Notes: a model not told the origin generated them from the letters alone. A stretch of 64,000 nucleotides of DNA from Salinilacustrithrix sp034522155 (GCA_034522155.1 JAXHLP010000003.1:124001-188000); one strand, 5' to 3'; numbered from the stretch's first letter, positions 35,899 to 48,418 are shown. Program-made: numbers and translations.

Positions 35899-37857
35899 CT
35901 AGTCCTCGTCGCCGGTGGAGGCGCGCTTGGTGATCTCGTCGACCACGCCGGCGTCGGCGAGCGTGGTCGTGTCGCCGAGGTCGCGGCCTTCGGCCACGTC
36001 GCGGAGCAGGCGGCGCATGATCTTGCCCGAGCGGGTCTTGGGCAACTCGGGTACCAGGATCACGGTCTTGGGCTTGGCGATCGGGCCGATCTCGTCGGCC
36101 ACGTGCTGGCGCAGCGCCTCGCCGAGACCCTCCTCGTCGACATCGCCGCGCAGGATCACGTAGGCGACCGGGATCTGGCCGGTGGTGGTGTCCTTGGCGC
36201 CCACCACCGCAGCCTCGGCCACGGACGGGTGGCTGACGAGCGCCGACTCGATCTCGGTGGTCGAGAGCCGGTGGCCGGAAACGTTCATCACGTCGTCGAC
36301 GCGGCCGAGCACCCACACGTAGCCGTCGGGGTCGATCTTGGCGCCGTCGCCGGCGAAGTACCGGTCGGGGAAGCGCGACCAGTAGGTGTCCCGGTAGCGC
36401 TCGTCGTCGCCCCAGATGCCCCGCAGCATCGCCGGCCACGGCTCGGTGATGGTGAGGTAGCCGCCGCCCTCGGTGACCCGGTTGCCCTCGTCGTCGACGA
36501 GCTCGGTGGAGATGCCGGGCAACGGATGGGTGGCCGAACCCGGACGGGTGGTGGTGACGCCGGGCAGCGGGGAGACCATCATCGCGCCGGTCTCGGTCTG
36601 CCACCACGTGTCGACGATGGGACAGCGCTCACCGCCGATGACCTCGTGGTACCACATCCAGGCCTCGGGGTTGATGGGCTCGCCCACGGTGCCGAGCACC
36701 ATCAGGCTGGAGAGGTCGTGGCGGTCGGGTTCCTCGCGCCCCCACTTCATGAAGGTCCGGATGGCGGTGGGGGCGGTGTAGAACTTCGTGACCCCGTAGC
36801 GCTCGACCATGTCCCACAACCGGTCCTTGCCGGGGTGGTTGGGCACGCCCTCGTACATCACGCTGGTCACGCCGTTGGTGAGCGGGCCGTACACGATGTA
36901 GCTGTGACCGGTGACCCAGCCGATGTCGGCGGCGCACCAGTAGACGTCGGTCTCGGGGTGGATGTCGAAGACGTACTCGTGGGTGAACGCGCACTGGGTG
37001 AGGTAGCCACCGGTGGTGTGCATGATGCCCTTGGGCTTGCCCGTGGTGCCCGAGGTGTAGAGCAGGTACAGCAGGTCCTCGCTGTCCATCTCCTCGGCCG
37101 GGCAGTCGGTGGAAGCGCCGTCCATGAGGTCGTGCCACCACTGGTCGCGGCCGTCGGTCATCTCCGGGTTCGTGTCGCACCGGTTCACGACCACGACGTG
37201 CTCGATGGTCGAGGTGTCGGCGAGGGCCACGTCGGCCGCCGGCTTGAGCGTGGATGCCTCGCCGCGCCGGTAGCCGGCGTCGGCGGTGATGAGGACCTTG
37301 GCCTCGGCGTCGTTGATGCGGTCGGCGAGGGCGTTGGAGGAGAAGCCGCCGAAGACGACCGAGTGGGGCGCGCCGATGCGGGCACAGGCGAGCATGGCGA
37401 TCGGCAGCTCGGGGATCATCGGCATGTAGAAGCAGACGCGGTCGCCCTTCTCGACACCGAGCCCGGTCAGCACGTTGGCGAACTTGCAGACCTCGTCGAG
37501 CAGCTCGGCGTAGGTGAACGTGCGGGTGTCGCCGGGCTCGCCCTCCCAGTGGTAAGCGACCCGGTCGCCCCGACCCGCCGCCACGTGCCGGTCGAGGCAG
37601 TTCTCGCTGACGTTGAGCGTGCCGCCGACGAACCACTTGGCGTAGGGCAGGTCCCACTCGAGGACGGTGTCGAAGTCCGTGCGCCACGTCAGCAGCTCAC
37701 GGGCCTGGCGGGCCCAGAACGCCTCACGATCGGCCTCGGCCTCCTCGTACAGGGACTCGTCGCTGACCAGGGCCTGGGCGGCGAAGTCGGTGGGCGGCGG
37801 AAACGTACGGGTCTCGGCCCCCACGACCTCGATGGCGGCTCCTGACTGGTCGGACAT
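35899..37857 (-). CDS. acs: Acetyl-CoA synthetase (AMP-forming)
   Basis: Acs makes acetyl-CoA from acetate, ATP and CoA through an acetyl-AMP intermediate. ATG 37857 gives 652 residues, the same length as E. coli Acs. Features in order: the N-terminal Acs domain, the P-loop-like LYTSGTTGKPKGIMHT, VDTWWQTETGAMM, the hinge YFAGDGAKIDPDGYVWVLGR, and the C-terminal PKTRSGKIMRRLL whose lysine is the usual acetylation site. The 240-base gap upstream to the next gene holds its leader. Confidence 0.97.
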   Translation of the reverse strand: MSDQSGAAIEVVGAETRTFPPPTDFAAQALVSDESLYEEAEADREAFWARQARELLTWRTDFDTVLEWDLPYAKWFVGGTLNVSENCLDRHVAAGRGDRVAYHWEGEPGDTRTFTYAELLDEVCKFANVLTGLGVEKGDRVCFYMPMIPELPIAMLACARIGAPHSVVFGGFSSNALADRINDAEAKVLITADAGYRRGEASTLKPAADVALADTSTIEHVVVVNRCDTNPEMTDGRDQWWHDLMDGASTDCPAEEMDSEDLLYLLYTSGTTGKPKGIMHTTGGYLTQCAFTHEYVFDIHPETDVYWCAADIGWVTGHSYIVYGPLTNGVTSVMYEGVPNHPGKDRLWDMVERYGVTKFYTAPTAIRTFMKWGREEPDRHDLSSLMVLGTVGEPINPEAWMWYHEVIGGERCPIVDTWWQTETGAMMVSPLPGVTTTRPGSATHPLPGISTELVDDEGNRVTEGGGYLTITEPWPAMLRGIWGDDERYRDTYWSRFPDRYFAGDGAKIDPDGYVWVLGRVDDVMNVSGHRLSTTEIESALVSHPSVAEAAVVGAKDTTTGQIPVAYVILRGDVDEEGLGEALRQHVADEIGPIAKPKTVILVPELPKTRSGKIMRRLLRDVAEGRDLGDTTTLADAGVVDEITKRASTGDED

Positions 37858-38097
37858 CTTCGTCTCCCCCGGGTCGGCGACATCTTCGGGCGTGGCGCCG
37901 ACCATAACGCGGGGTCGGCCACGACCGAGTTGCGTCTCCCCCCGCGAGGAACGCGCCGGTCGGCGCGGACGACCACCAGGGACGCGCGAACGCGCCGAAC
38001 CTTCCGGACCTTCCGGGCCCGGCATCTGTCCTCGCGCTGTTGCTGGCCGGCCTCGACGGCTGGAGCTCGGTGGGCCGGCGGAGGCCCGCCCTGCCGT

Positions 38098-39225
38098 TCA
38101 GGTCTCGAGCAGCCCGTCGAGACGCTCGACGGCGTCGATGAACTCGTCGACCATGTCGAGCACGACGCTCGCCGCCGGTCGGACCGACGTCATCGACCCG
38201 ACGATCTGGCCGACGAAGTAGGTCGACAGGCGCCGGGCACCTTCGTCCTTGGCCGCCACCCGGGCGATGCGGCGCTGGGCCTCGGCGACGAGGAACGACT
38301 GCAGCGGCATGCCGAGCGTGCCCGGCGACTCCTCGGCTTCCCAGGCGTCGGTCCAGTCCGTCCGGATCATCCGGGCCGGCTTGCCCGTGAGCGAACGCGA
38401 CCGCACGGTGCCCGACGACGGAGCCTCGATGAACTTCTCGCGGATGACGTCGGACGTCTCGGCCTCCTGCGTGGTGAGCCACACCGAGCCGCACCACACC
38501 CCCTCGGCGCCGAGCGCGAGGCTGGCCGCCATCTGGCGACCCCGGCCGATCCCGCCCGCCGCGAGCACCGGCGCGTTCACCGCGTCGACCACCTCGGGAA
38601 CCAGCACCATCGTGGCGACCTCGCCGGTGTGACCACCGGCCTCGGTGCCCTGGGCGATGATGATGTCGGCACCGGCCTGGTCGTGGCGGACGGCGTGCTC
38701 CAGCGAACCGGCGAGCGCGGCGACCGGGACATCTCCCTCGGCCTTGGCCCGCTCGACGAGCCAGGGTGGCGGCGGGCCCAGGGCCGAGGCGATCATGCCG
38801 ATGCCCTTGGCGAACGCCACGTCGACCAACGGGGCCATCGACTTGGGATCGACGCTCATGCCGCCGAACATCGAGCCGGGTGTCTCGTCCTCGGGCAGGG
38901 GCGGAATGCCGTTCTGGGCGAGCAGTCCGTCGAGCCACTCCCGGTGCTCGGCGGGAATGAGGTCGGAGAGGCTGGTCCGGTCGAGGCCGCCGTCGTCAGA
39001 GCCCACGTACTTGCCGGGGATCAGCAGGTCGACGCCGAAGGGCTTGCCCTTGGTCTCGTCGTTGATCCAGTCGAGGTCGATCTCGAGCTGCTTCGGGCTG
39101 TGGGCGACGGCGCCGAGCACCCCGAACCCACCGGCGTTGGTGACGGCGGCGACGACGTCGCGGCAGTGGCTGAAGGCGAGGATCGGGAACTCGATCCCGA
39201 GACGTTCGGTGACAGCGGTGCGCAT
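38098..39225 (-). CDS. Nitronate monooxygenase / 2-nitropropane dioxygenase family protein
   Basis: Members are FMN enzymes that oxidise nitronates; related proteins serve other oxidations or reductions. The 375-residue TIM-barrel product begins RLGIEFPILAFSHCRDVVAAV and has AGADIIIAQGTEAGGHTGEVA and LAAGGIGRGRQMAASLALGAEGV, the FMN phosphate-binding segments. The His after GTEAGG is in the usual position. A glycine-rich GPPPPWLV segment lies mid-protein. It is close to acs, but no shared pathway is obvious. Confidence 0.85.
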   Translation of the reverse strand: MRTAVTERLGIEFPILAFSHCRDVVAAVTNAGGFGVLGAVAHSPKQLEIDLDWINDETKGKPFGVDLLIPGKYVGSDDGGLDRTSLSDLIPAEHREWLDGLLAQNGIPPLPEDETPGSMFGGMSVDPKSMAPLVDVAFAKGIGMIASALGPPPPWLVERAKAEGDVPVAALAGSLEHAVRHDQAGADIIIAQGTEAGGHTGEVATMVLVPEVVDAVNAPVLAAGGIGRGRQMAASLALGAEGVWCGSVWLTTQEAETSDVIREKFIEAPSSGTVRSRSLTGKPARMIRTDWTDAWEAEESPGTLGMPLQSFLVAEAQRRIARVAAKDEGARRLSTYFVGQIVGSMTSVRPAASVVLDMVDEFIDAVERLDGLLET

Positions 39226-39282
39226 GAGACCAACCGTAGATCGGTGCTCGTCGGCGTGCCGGATCGGCGGGTACGACCTCGA

Positions 39283-40875
39283 TCAAGCGGCGACGTCGCG
39301 GGCGCGCAGCGAACCGACGCCGACCGCCGCGAGCGTGACGGCGACGAGGCTGAGGGCGAGGAGCGGCACGACCTCGAGGTCCTCGGCGGGCAGACCGGGC
39401 ACGTGCTGGAGCGGGGACAACGACATCGCCCAACCGGGGAGCTGGAGCAACTCGCCGAAGAACTGAACGAGCACGGTCACCGCGAGCCCGGCCCACGCGA
39501 TCAGCGAGAGCCGCAACGACGCGCCGAACAGCGCGACCGCCAACCCACCCAGCACGAGCACGGCGGGCAGCGTGGCCATGGCCGCGCCCAGCATGCGGGT
39601 GATCTGGTTCACATCACTGCTGACCGTGGCGTAGGAGATGCCCACGCCGAGCCCACCAGCCCCGATGACGACCACGGTGCCGACGGCGGCGACCAGGAGG
39701 TGGCTGCCCACCCACGCGGTCCGGGAGAGCGGCATGGCGAGCACCTGCTCGGCCCGGCCCGCGACCTCCTCCGACCGCGGACGCAGCGCGGCCGAGATGG
39801 CGAAGCCCGCGGCGAGCAACGCGATCTGGGACATGCAGGTGGCGAAGAACGACGCGGTGATGTCGGCACCGCCCTGCTGGGCGAGCACATCGGCGAAGGT
39901 GGGGTTGTCGGCCACCATCTCCTCGATGCTCTCGCCGATCGAGCCGTACACCAGGCCGACGATGAACGTGGCGGCGGTCCACCCGAGGATCGTGCCCCGC
40001 TGGAGCCGCACGGCCAGCCCGATGGGGCTGGTCAGCCACCGTCGAGCCCGCGGTCGCCCGGCGCGCTGGGTGAGGATGCCCGAGCCGAGGTCCCGGCGGT
40101 CGAAGAGCACACGCGCCAGCCAGAACATGCCGGCCACGAACACGAGACACAACCCGAGCGGCCACCACTGCTCGCCGGCGAAGGCGCGCAGCCCCTGGGC
40201 CCAACCGATCGGTGACAGCCACCGGACCCAGCTGCCGGCGATGTCGCCCACAGCCCGGATCACGAAGGCGGCACCGAGGAACGCGCTGGCCAGACCGAGC
40301 GCGGCCCGTCCGCCCGAGGCGATCTGCGCGGCGACGACCGTGATCGCGGTGAAGGCGAGGCCGGTGAGGCCGATGGAGCCCGCCAGGGCGACCGAGCCGA
40401 CGGTCGCGTAGCCGAGCGCGACGAAGGCGACCGCGCAGACCGCGGCGAGGACGGCGTTGGCGCCCACGACCACCACCACGGCGGCGGTCACCGGGGCGTG
40501 GCGGCCGACGACGTTGGAACGGAGCAGGTCGGCCCGCTCGTCGTCCTCTTCGGCGCGGGTGTGCCGGTTGACCAGGAAGATGCTCATGAGGGCCGCGGCG
40601 ATGCACGCCCAGAGCTGGGTCTCGTTGACGAGGATGACGCCCAGGTTTGGGTCGTCGAATCCGTACCCGGGGCCGGCGAACGCGACGAGAGCCGGGTTGT
40701 CGCCGAACAGCAGCGCGTACTGGTCGATCGACTGCTGATCCGGGTAGAGCGGCGGCAACGAGGACGCCGACGCGATGACGACCCCGGCCAGACCGACGAC
40801 CCACACGGCCAGACGGACGCGGTCGCGTCGCAGGATGAACCGGATCAGCCGCGCCGTGCCGGTGTGGGTGCTCAC
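39283..40875 (-). CDS. ABC exporter permease, about 12 membrane segments
   Basis: GTG 40875 starts a 530-residue very hydrophobic protein with two similar halves, each of about six membrane segments: for example LAVWVVGLAGVVIASASSL near residue 20 and TILGWTAATFIVGLVYGSI near residue 290. The size and the fused two-half layout match the actinobacterial drug or polyketide exporter permeases that pair with a single ATPase. The start overlaps the ATPase stop in a GTGA. The substrate is unknown. Confidence 0.85.
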   Translation of the reverse strand: MSTHTGTARLIRFILRRDRVRLAVWVVGLAGVVIASASSLPPLYPDQQSIDQYALLFGDNPALVAFAGPGYGFDDPNLGVILVNETQLWACIAAALMSIFLVNRHTRAEEDDERADLLRSNVVGRHAPVTAAVVVVVGANAVLAAVCAVAFVALGYATVGSVALAGSIGLTGLAFTAITVVAAQIASGGRAALGLASAFLGAAFVIRAVGDIAGSWVRWLSPIGWAQGLRAFAGEQWWPLGLCLVFVAGMFWLARVLFDRRDLGSGILTQRAGRPRARRWLTSPIGLAVRLQRGTILGWTAATFIVGLVYGSIGESIEEMVADNPTFADVLAQQGGADITASFFATCMSQIALLAAGFAISAALRPRSEEVAGRAEQVLAMPLSRTAWVGSHLLVAAVGTVVVIGAGGLGVGISYATVSSDVNQITRMLGAAMATLPAVLVLGGLAVALFGASLRLSLIAWAGLAVTVLVQFFGELLQLPGWAMSLSPLQHVPGLPAEDLEVVPLLALSLVAVTLAAVGVGSLRARDVAA

Positions 40876-41822
40876 GAACGCGCCCCGCCCGGTCGACGCA
40901 CAGCCTCCCGGCGCTCGCGGTCGTCGACGTCTTCGAGGGGCGCTTCGCCGTAGTGGCGCATGAACAGCTCCTCGAGGGTGGGCGGGTGGCTGGTGAGCGA
41001 CACGACGCCGAGCGAGGCGAGCCGGCCGATCACGTCGTCGAGGTGTTCGCCGTCGACGTCGAAGCGCACCCGCCCGTCGTCCACCTGCAGGTCGTTGACA
41101 CCCGGGTGCTGGGCGAGCTCGGTCGCGGGCTGGCGGGTCTCGACCTCGATCGTCGTGCGCGTCAGGTGGCGGAGCTCGGCCAACGTGCCGCTCTGCACCG
41201 TGCGTCCCTGGCGGATGATGGTGACCCGGTCGCAGAGCTTCTCGACCTCGGCGAGGATGTGGCTCGACAGCAGCACCGTGCACCCGCGGTCCTTGGCCTC
41301 GAGGATGTACTCCTGGAACACGGCCTCCATGAGCGGGTCGAGCCCGGCCGTGGGTTCGTCGAGAACGAGCAGGTCGGCGCCGGAGGCCAGCGCGGCGATG
41401 AGCGCGACCTTCTGCCGGTTGCCCTTGGAGTAGGCCCGCGCCTTCTTCTCGGGATCGAGGGCGAACCGCGCGACGAGCTCGTCGCGGCGGGTCGGGTCGA
41501 GGCCGCCGCGGAGCGAGCCGAGGAGGTCGATCGTCTCGCCGCCGGTGAGGGTGGGCCACAGGTTGGTGTCGCCGGGCACGTAGGCGAGGCGTCGGTGCAG
41601 GTCGACGGCATCGTGCCACGGGTCTCGGTCGAGGAGACGGACCTCTCCCCCGTCGGGCCTGAGCAGGCCGAGGATGATCTTGATGGTGACCGTCTTGCCC
41701 GAGCCGTTGGGCCCGAGGAAGCCGTGGACCTCGCCGGAGGTGACGTCGAGATCGAGCCCGTCGAGGGCGCGTGTGGGCCCGAAGGTCTTGACCAGACCGG
41801 CAGCGTGGACGACAGGGGACAC
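40872..41822 (-). CDS. ABC exporter ATP-binding protein
   Basis: The 316-residue ATPase has Walker A GPNGSGKT (residues 37-44), a signature region reading YSKGNRQKV instead of the usual LSGGQ, Walker B LLVLDEPTAGLDP and the switch histidine in LLSSHIL. The C-terminal about 90 residues form the accessory domain typical of drug-export ATPases. It starts at GTG 41822 and overlaps the permease gene by 4 bases, so the two surely form one exporter. Confidence 0.92.
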   Translation of the reverse strand: MSPVVHAAGLVKTFGPTRALDGLDLDVTSGEVHGFLGPNGSGKTVTIKIILGLLRPDGGEVRLLDRDPWHDAVDLHRRLAYVPGDTNLWPTLTGGETIDLLGSLRGGLDPTRRDELVARFALDPEKKARAYSKGNRQKVALIAALASGADLLVLDEPTAGLDPLMEAVFQEYILEAKDRGCTVLLSSHILAEVEKLCDRVTIIRQGRTVQSGTLAELRHLTRTTIEVETRQPATELAQHPGVNDLQVDDGRVRFDVDGEHLDDVIGRLASLGVVSLTSHPPTLEELFMRHYGEAPLEDVDDRERREAVRRPGGARS

Positions 41823-41866
41823 CGTCGCGGCAACCTACCGACGGTGCACCGTGGCCGTACGGGACC

Positions 41867-42784
41867 TCAGCACGCCCACTCCCCGACCCAGAACCCGCCG
41901 AGCCCGTCGGGGTCGAGCAGGGCCTCGGCCTCGCTGATGCGGCTGCGCATGGTCATGGCCCGCACGTCGGGCGCGGCGGCGTGTGCCCGCCAGTACTCAC
42001 GGCCTTCGTGCACGAGCTCGTCGATGCCGTGCTGGCGGAGCCAGTCGGCCTGGGTCGTGGCGGCGGTCGGGGTCGGCAGCTGGTCGTGGGGCACGACCAC
42101 GGTGATGTCGCGGGAGCCCGGTTCGGCGAAGGGGTCGTCGACCTGCTCGTGGCCGGCGAAGGCCCGAATCCAATCGGTCCAGGGTCGTGACGCCATGGCC
42201 GCGGTGGTGGCGGTGTAGTCGATGCAGACCAGACGACCGCCCGGTCGGAGCCGACGGCGGGCGGCGAGCACCCAGGCCGTCGCGACCGGGACCGTGGGGA
42301 TGCGGGCGCCTCCGGCATCGGGGCGCGTCGCACCGGCGTCGTCGACGTGGACCGGGATCCAGCCGTCGCGGGTGCGCTCGAGCATCCCGAACGGGAGGTT
42401 GTCGAGCAGCTCGTTGGCGATGATCACGTCGGCCACCGGGGGCAGATTCGTCGACGATTCGTCGGATTCGGGGTGGAGCGCGCGCTGCGAGGCCGACCGC
42501 TCGACGTTGACCACGCGAAGTGCCGGGGTGCAGGCCGGTGCCGCGGCCCGGATCGTCCGGGCGAGCGTGCCCGGCCCGGCGCCGGCGTCGACGACCACCC
42601 ACTCCCGAGGTTCGCCGGCGGCTCGCCACCACTCGTCGAGGGCGCGGGCGATCACCGCGCCGAACAGGGGCCCGGACTCGGGGCTGGTGACGAAGCTGGC
42701 ACCCCGGCGCCCGGCCCGCCCGCCGGTCTCGTAGAACCCGTCGGGCCCGTACAGTGCGGCCTCGACGAACTCGTCGACCCTCAC
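41867..42784 (-). CDS. MidA/NDUFAF7-family S-adenosylmethionine-dependent methyltransferase
   Basis: GTG 42784, preceded by GGAGGGATC, gives 305 residues. The N-terminus (VDEFVEAALYGPDGFYETG...SFVTSPESGPLFGAVIARALDEWW) is the hallmark of the MidA/NDUFAF7 family, and the SAM motif VVDAGAGPGTLARTI follows near residue 75; IIANELLDNLPFGM is motif-like. In mitochondria NDUFAF7 methylates an arginine of the NuoD homologue during complex I assembly. The gene directly follows nuoN in the first nuo operon, so a similar role is likely. That role is inferred. Confidence 0.88.
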   Translation of the reverse strand: MRVDEFVEAALYGPDGFYETGGRAGRRGASFVTSPESGPLFGAVIARALDEWWRAAGEPREWVVVDAGAGPGTLARTIRAAAPACTPALRVVNVERSASQRALHPESDESSTNLPPVADVIIANELLDNLPFGMLERTRDGWIPVHVDDAGATRPDAGGARIPTVPVATAWVLAARRRLRPGGRLVCIDYTATTAAMASRPWTDWIRAFAGHEQVDDPFAEPGSRDITVVVPHDQLPTPTAATTQADWLRQHGIDELVHEGREYWRAHAAAPDVRAMTMRSRISEAEALLDPDGLGGFWVGEWAC

Positions 42785-42803
42785 CGACGATCCCTCCTGC
42801 ACC

Positions 42804-42881
42804 GGGGAGTTGTGGGGTCCTGCCGAACAACCCCAGGAGTGAGGAGGCCACTGCCGGCACGCCGGTGGGCCGACGAACGGC
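42804..42881 (-). repeat. Family A repeat at nuoN end
   Basis: In minus reading the nuoN stop TGA runs into GCCGTTCGTCGG. A longer first hairpin, GGCCCACCGGC with GCCGGCAGTGGCC, replaces the short one of other copies. It is followed by GGGGTTGTTCGGC and its partner ACAACTCCCC. This is the copy inside the nuoN-MidA gap and may affect read-through into the methyltransferase gene. Confidence 0.75.
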
Positions 42882-44387
42882 TCAACCGCCGGGGAGGGAC
42901 GCCAGGAAGAAGGTGGCCTGGTCACCGAGGCGGGTGGCGATGTCGGACACACCGAAGGCGAACGTGGCCACGATGGTGAGGCCGATGGCCGCCTGGATCG
43001 AGAACGGCACCACGATCGGGGTGCGGTCGTCGTCGGGCACCGGCTGCATCCACATCTGGCGGGCGACGTTGGCGTAGTAGTACAGCGCGATCACCGAGTT
43101 GACGGCGACGATCGCGCCGAGCACGTAGCCCGATGCGGTGTTGGCATCGGCGAGGGTCCGGAACACGACGAACTTGGCCAGCCAGCCGCCGAGCGGCGGG
43201 ATGCCGGCCAAGCTGAACAGGAACAGCGACAGCACCACGGTGAGCCCCGGCGCGTACTCGAACAGGCCACCGAAGCTGTCGAGCTCCGCCGAACGGGTCT
43301 TGCGGGCGATGCCGATCACGCACGCGAACGCGCCCAGGTTCATGGCCGCGTAGATCACGAGATAGGTGACCACGGCGCGGGCCGACAGGTCGGAGCCCAC
43401 CGCCAACGGCGCCAACATGAACCCGGCCTGGGCGATGCCGGAGTAGGCGAGGAGGCGGATCACGTTGGTCTGGCGCAGGGCGATCATGTTGCCGACGCTC
43501 ATCGTCAGCGCGGCCAGCACCCACATCAGCGGTTCGACCACGTCGGAGCGCTCGCCGAAGGCGAGGAAGACGACCAGCAGCAGGGCCACGAAGCCGGCGG
43601 CCTTGGACGCCACGGAGAGGAACGCGGTGACGGGTGTGGGCGCGCCCTCGTAGACATCGGGCGCCCAGGTGTGGAACGGCACCGCCGAGACCTTGAACGC
43701 GAACCCGATCACCACGAACACCACCGCGAGGGTGATCATCGGCGCGTTTCCGGCGGAACCGGCGATGGCCGCGCCGATCTCCTCGAGTCGGGTGTCGCCG
43801 GCCACGCCGAACAGCAACGACATGCCGTACAGCAGGATCGCCGAGGCGAAGACACCCATGAGGTAGTACTTCACGCCCGCCTCGTTGCCGATGAGATCGC
43901 GCTTGCGCCAGCCGGCGAGCATGTAGGCCGGGATCGACAGCAGTTCGAGAGCCACGAAGATGGTGATGAGGTCGCGCGCGCTGGCCATGACGATCATGCC
44001 CAACACCGACGCCAGCATCAGGAAGTAGTACTCGCCTTCGGCGTAGTCGCCCTCGGCGATGTAGTTGGTGGAGATGAGCACCACCACATAGGCCGACAGC
44101 AGGAACAGCGCCTTGAGCACGAGCGCGAAGTTGTCGACCGCATAGGCACCGCCGAACATCGTCCGGTCGGCACCGTCGACAGCGAGGGTGATGACCGCAA
44201 GCATGGCGCCGAGCAGACCGAGGCCGGCCAGCGACGACAGCAACGGGTTGTTGCCCTCGGGCTTGATCAGGTCGACGAGGAGCACGACCACGAGCGTGCC
44301 GGTGAGCACGAACTCGGGCGCGAACGCGTGGTAATCGATCTCGGGGCGGACGAATTCCCCGGCCTGGGCGAGCACGGCGGCGAGCAC
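42882..44387 (-). CDS. nuoN: NADH-quinone oxidoreductase subunit N, complex I cluster 1
   Basis: NuoN is one of three antiporter-like proton-pumping subunits. GTG 44387 gives 501 residues, about 14 membrane segments. Conserved signatures are LELLSIPAYMLAGW with the key glutamate, FKVSAVPFHTWAPDVYEGAPTPVTAFLS with a buried lysine, and FSLAGIPPLGGWLAKF. It starts one base after the nuoM stop. It is only distantly like the nuoN of cluster 2 at 57268. Confidence 0.96.
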   Translation of the reverse strand: MLAAVLAQAGEFVRPEIDYHAFAPEFVLTGTLVVVLLVDLIKPEGNNPLLSSLAGLGLLGAMLAVITLAVDGADRTMFGGAYAVDNFALVLKALFLLSAYVVVLISTNYIAEGDYAEGEYYFLMLASVLGMIVMASARDLITIFVALELLSIPAYMLAGWRKRDLIGNEAGVKYYLMGVFASAILLYGMSLLFGVAGDTRLEEIGAAIAGSAGNAPMITLAVVFVVIGFAFKVSAVPFHTWAPDVYEGAPTPVTAFLSVASKAAGFVALLLVVFLAFGERSDVVEPLMWVLAALTMSVGNMIALRQTNVIRLLAYSGIAQAGFMLAPLAVGSDLSARAVVTYLVIYAAMNLGAFACVIGIARKTRSAELDSFGGLFEYAPGLTVVLSLFLFSLAGIPPLGGWLAKFVVFRTLADANTASGYVLGAIVAVNSVIALYYYANVARQMWMQPVPDDDRTPIVVPFSIQAAIGLTIVATFAFGVSDIATRLGDQATFFLASLPGG

Positions 44388-44388
44388 G

Positions 44389-45936
44389 TCAGCCCCCGGC
44401 CCCGACGGCGGCGGCGATGGAGGTGGCGACGTTCACGATCGAGTCGTCGGTGACCTGGAACACCAGGTTGGGATAGACGCCGAGGACCAGGATCAGGGCG
44501 AGCAGCGGGACCCACGCGACCCACTCGGGCGTCTCGACGTCGTGGATGTTCTCGTCGTGCTCGAACTCCTCCGACGGCGTGCCGAACGCGGTGCGCTGGT
44601 AGAGCCAGAGTAGGTAGCCCGCCGCGAACACCGTGCCGATGGCGGCCACGACCATGTAGGTCCGGAACGTCTCGACCGGCAGGCCCTCCATGGGCTGGTA
44701 CGCCGAGAGGATGGCGGGGAACTCGCCCCAGAACCCGGCGAGGCCGGGCAGGCCGAGCGAGGCCATCGTGCAGAACCCGAGGATCCACCCCATCCGCGGC
44801 GCCTGGACCAGCAAACCGCCGAGGCGCTTGATCTCGAGGGTGTGGAACCGCTCCTTGATCGAACCGGCGATGAAGAAGAGCATGCCGGTGATCAGGCCGT
44901 GGGCGACCATGCCGAACACCGCGGCGTTGAGCCCGAAGTCGGTGAGCGTGGAGATGCCGAGCATCACGTAGCCCATGTGGGCCACCGACGAGAAGGCGAT
45001 GAGCCGCTTCATGTCGGTCTGGGCCAGACAGCCGAGGGCGCCGTAGATGATGCCGATGACGGCGAGCAGCCCGATCCAGGGCGCCCACGCCTCGGCGCCC
45101 TCGGGCAGGATCGGCAGGGCGACCCGGATGAAGCCGTAGGTGCCCAGCTTCAGCAGGACGGCGGCCAGGATGACCGAACCCTGGGTGGGCGCCTGGGTGT
45201 GGGCGTCGGGCAGCCACGTGTGGAACGGGAACATCGGCACCTTGATGCCGAAGCCCATGAACATGCCGCCGAACACCAGGATCTGGGTGCCGCGGGCGAT
45301 GTCGGCGGCCTGCACCTCCTCGGCCAGGCCGGTCATCGAGAACGTCTCCGCGCCGGTGAGGAAGAACAGGGCCAGGAAGCTGAGAATCATCAGCGCCGAA
45401 CCGAACAGCGTGTACAGGAAGAACTTGATGGCGGCGTACTGCCGCTCGGGTCCGCCCCAGACGCCGATCATGAAGTACATCGGCAACAGGACGACCTCGA
45501 AGAAGACGAAGAACAAGATGAGGTCCTGGGCGACGAAGGTGCCGAGCATGCCGGTGTGGAGCACCAGGATCAGCGCGAGGAACGCCTTGGGGTTGTGCGG
45601 TTCGGGGAAGTGGTTCCACGAGTAGGCGATCACCAGCGGCGTGATGAGCAGTGTGAGCGCGATGAGCGGGACGGACAGCCCGTCGATGGCGATCTCGTAG
45701 CGGGCGTTGATGACGTCGATCCACGCGTGATCGCGGACGAGCTGCAACGTCCCGGACTGGTCGAAGTCGAACTCGGCGAACACGGCGATGCCGATGCCGG
45801 CCGTGACCAGCGAGGCGACCATCGCGATGAGCTTGTGCGTCTCCTCGGCGTCGCGGGGAAACAACATCATGAGGGCCACGCCGACCAGCGGCGCGAACAC
45901 CATGGCTGTGAGTCCCCAATCCTGGATGAAGTCCAT
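44389..45936 (-). CDS. nuoM: NADH-quinone oxidoreductase subunit M, complex I cluster 1
   Basis: NuoM is the middle antiporter-like subunit. The 515-residue product has FFEVVLLPMYFMIGVWGG with the essential glutamate, GIKVPMFPFHTWLPDAHTQAPT with the buried lysine and ASLGLPGLAGFWGEF near the end. The length is normal. The 22-base gap from nuoL is the only small spacer in this run. ATG 45936 is a good start. Confidence 0.97.
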   Translation of the reverse strand: MDFIQDWGLTAMVFAPLVGVALMMLFPRDAEETHKLIAMVASLVTAGIGIAVFAEFDFDQSGTLQLVRDHAWIDVINARYEIAIDGLSVPLIALTLLITPLVIAYSWNHFPEPHNPKAFLALILVLHTGMLGTFVAQDLILFFVFFEVVLLPMYFMIGVWGGPERQYAAIKFFLYTLFGSALMILSFLALFFLTGAETFSMTGLAEEVQAADIARGTQILVFGGMFMGFGIKVPMFPFHTWLPDAHTQAPTQGSVILAAVLLKLGTYGFIRVALPILPEGAEAWAPWIGLLAVIGIIYGALGCLAQTDMKRLIAFSSVAHMGYVMLGISTLTDFGLNAAVFGMVAHGLITGMLFFIAGSIKERFHTLEIKRLGGLLVQAPRMGWILGFCTMASLGLPGLAGFWGEFPAILSAYQPMEGLPVETFRTYMVVAAIGTVFAAGYLLWLYQRTAFGTPSEEFEHDENIHDVETPEWVAWVPLLALILVLGVYPNLVFQVTDDSIVNVATSIAAAVGAGG

Positions 45937-45957
45937 GTACGTGGTTTCCCTGATCCC

Positions 45958-48414
<2,457 letters not shown>

Positions 48415-48418
48415 TGCG

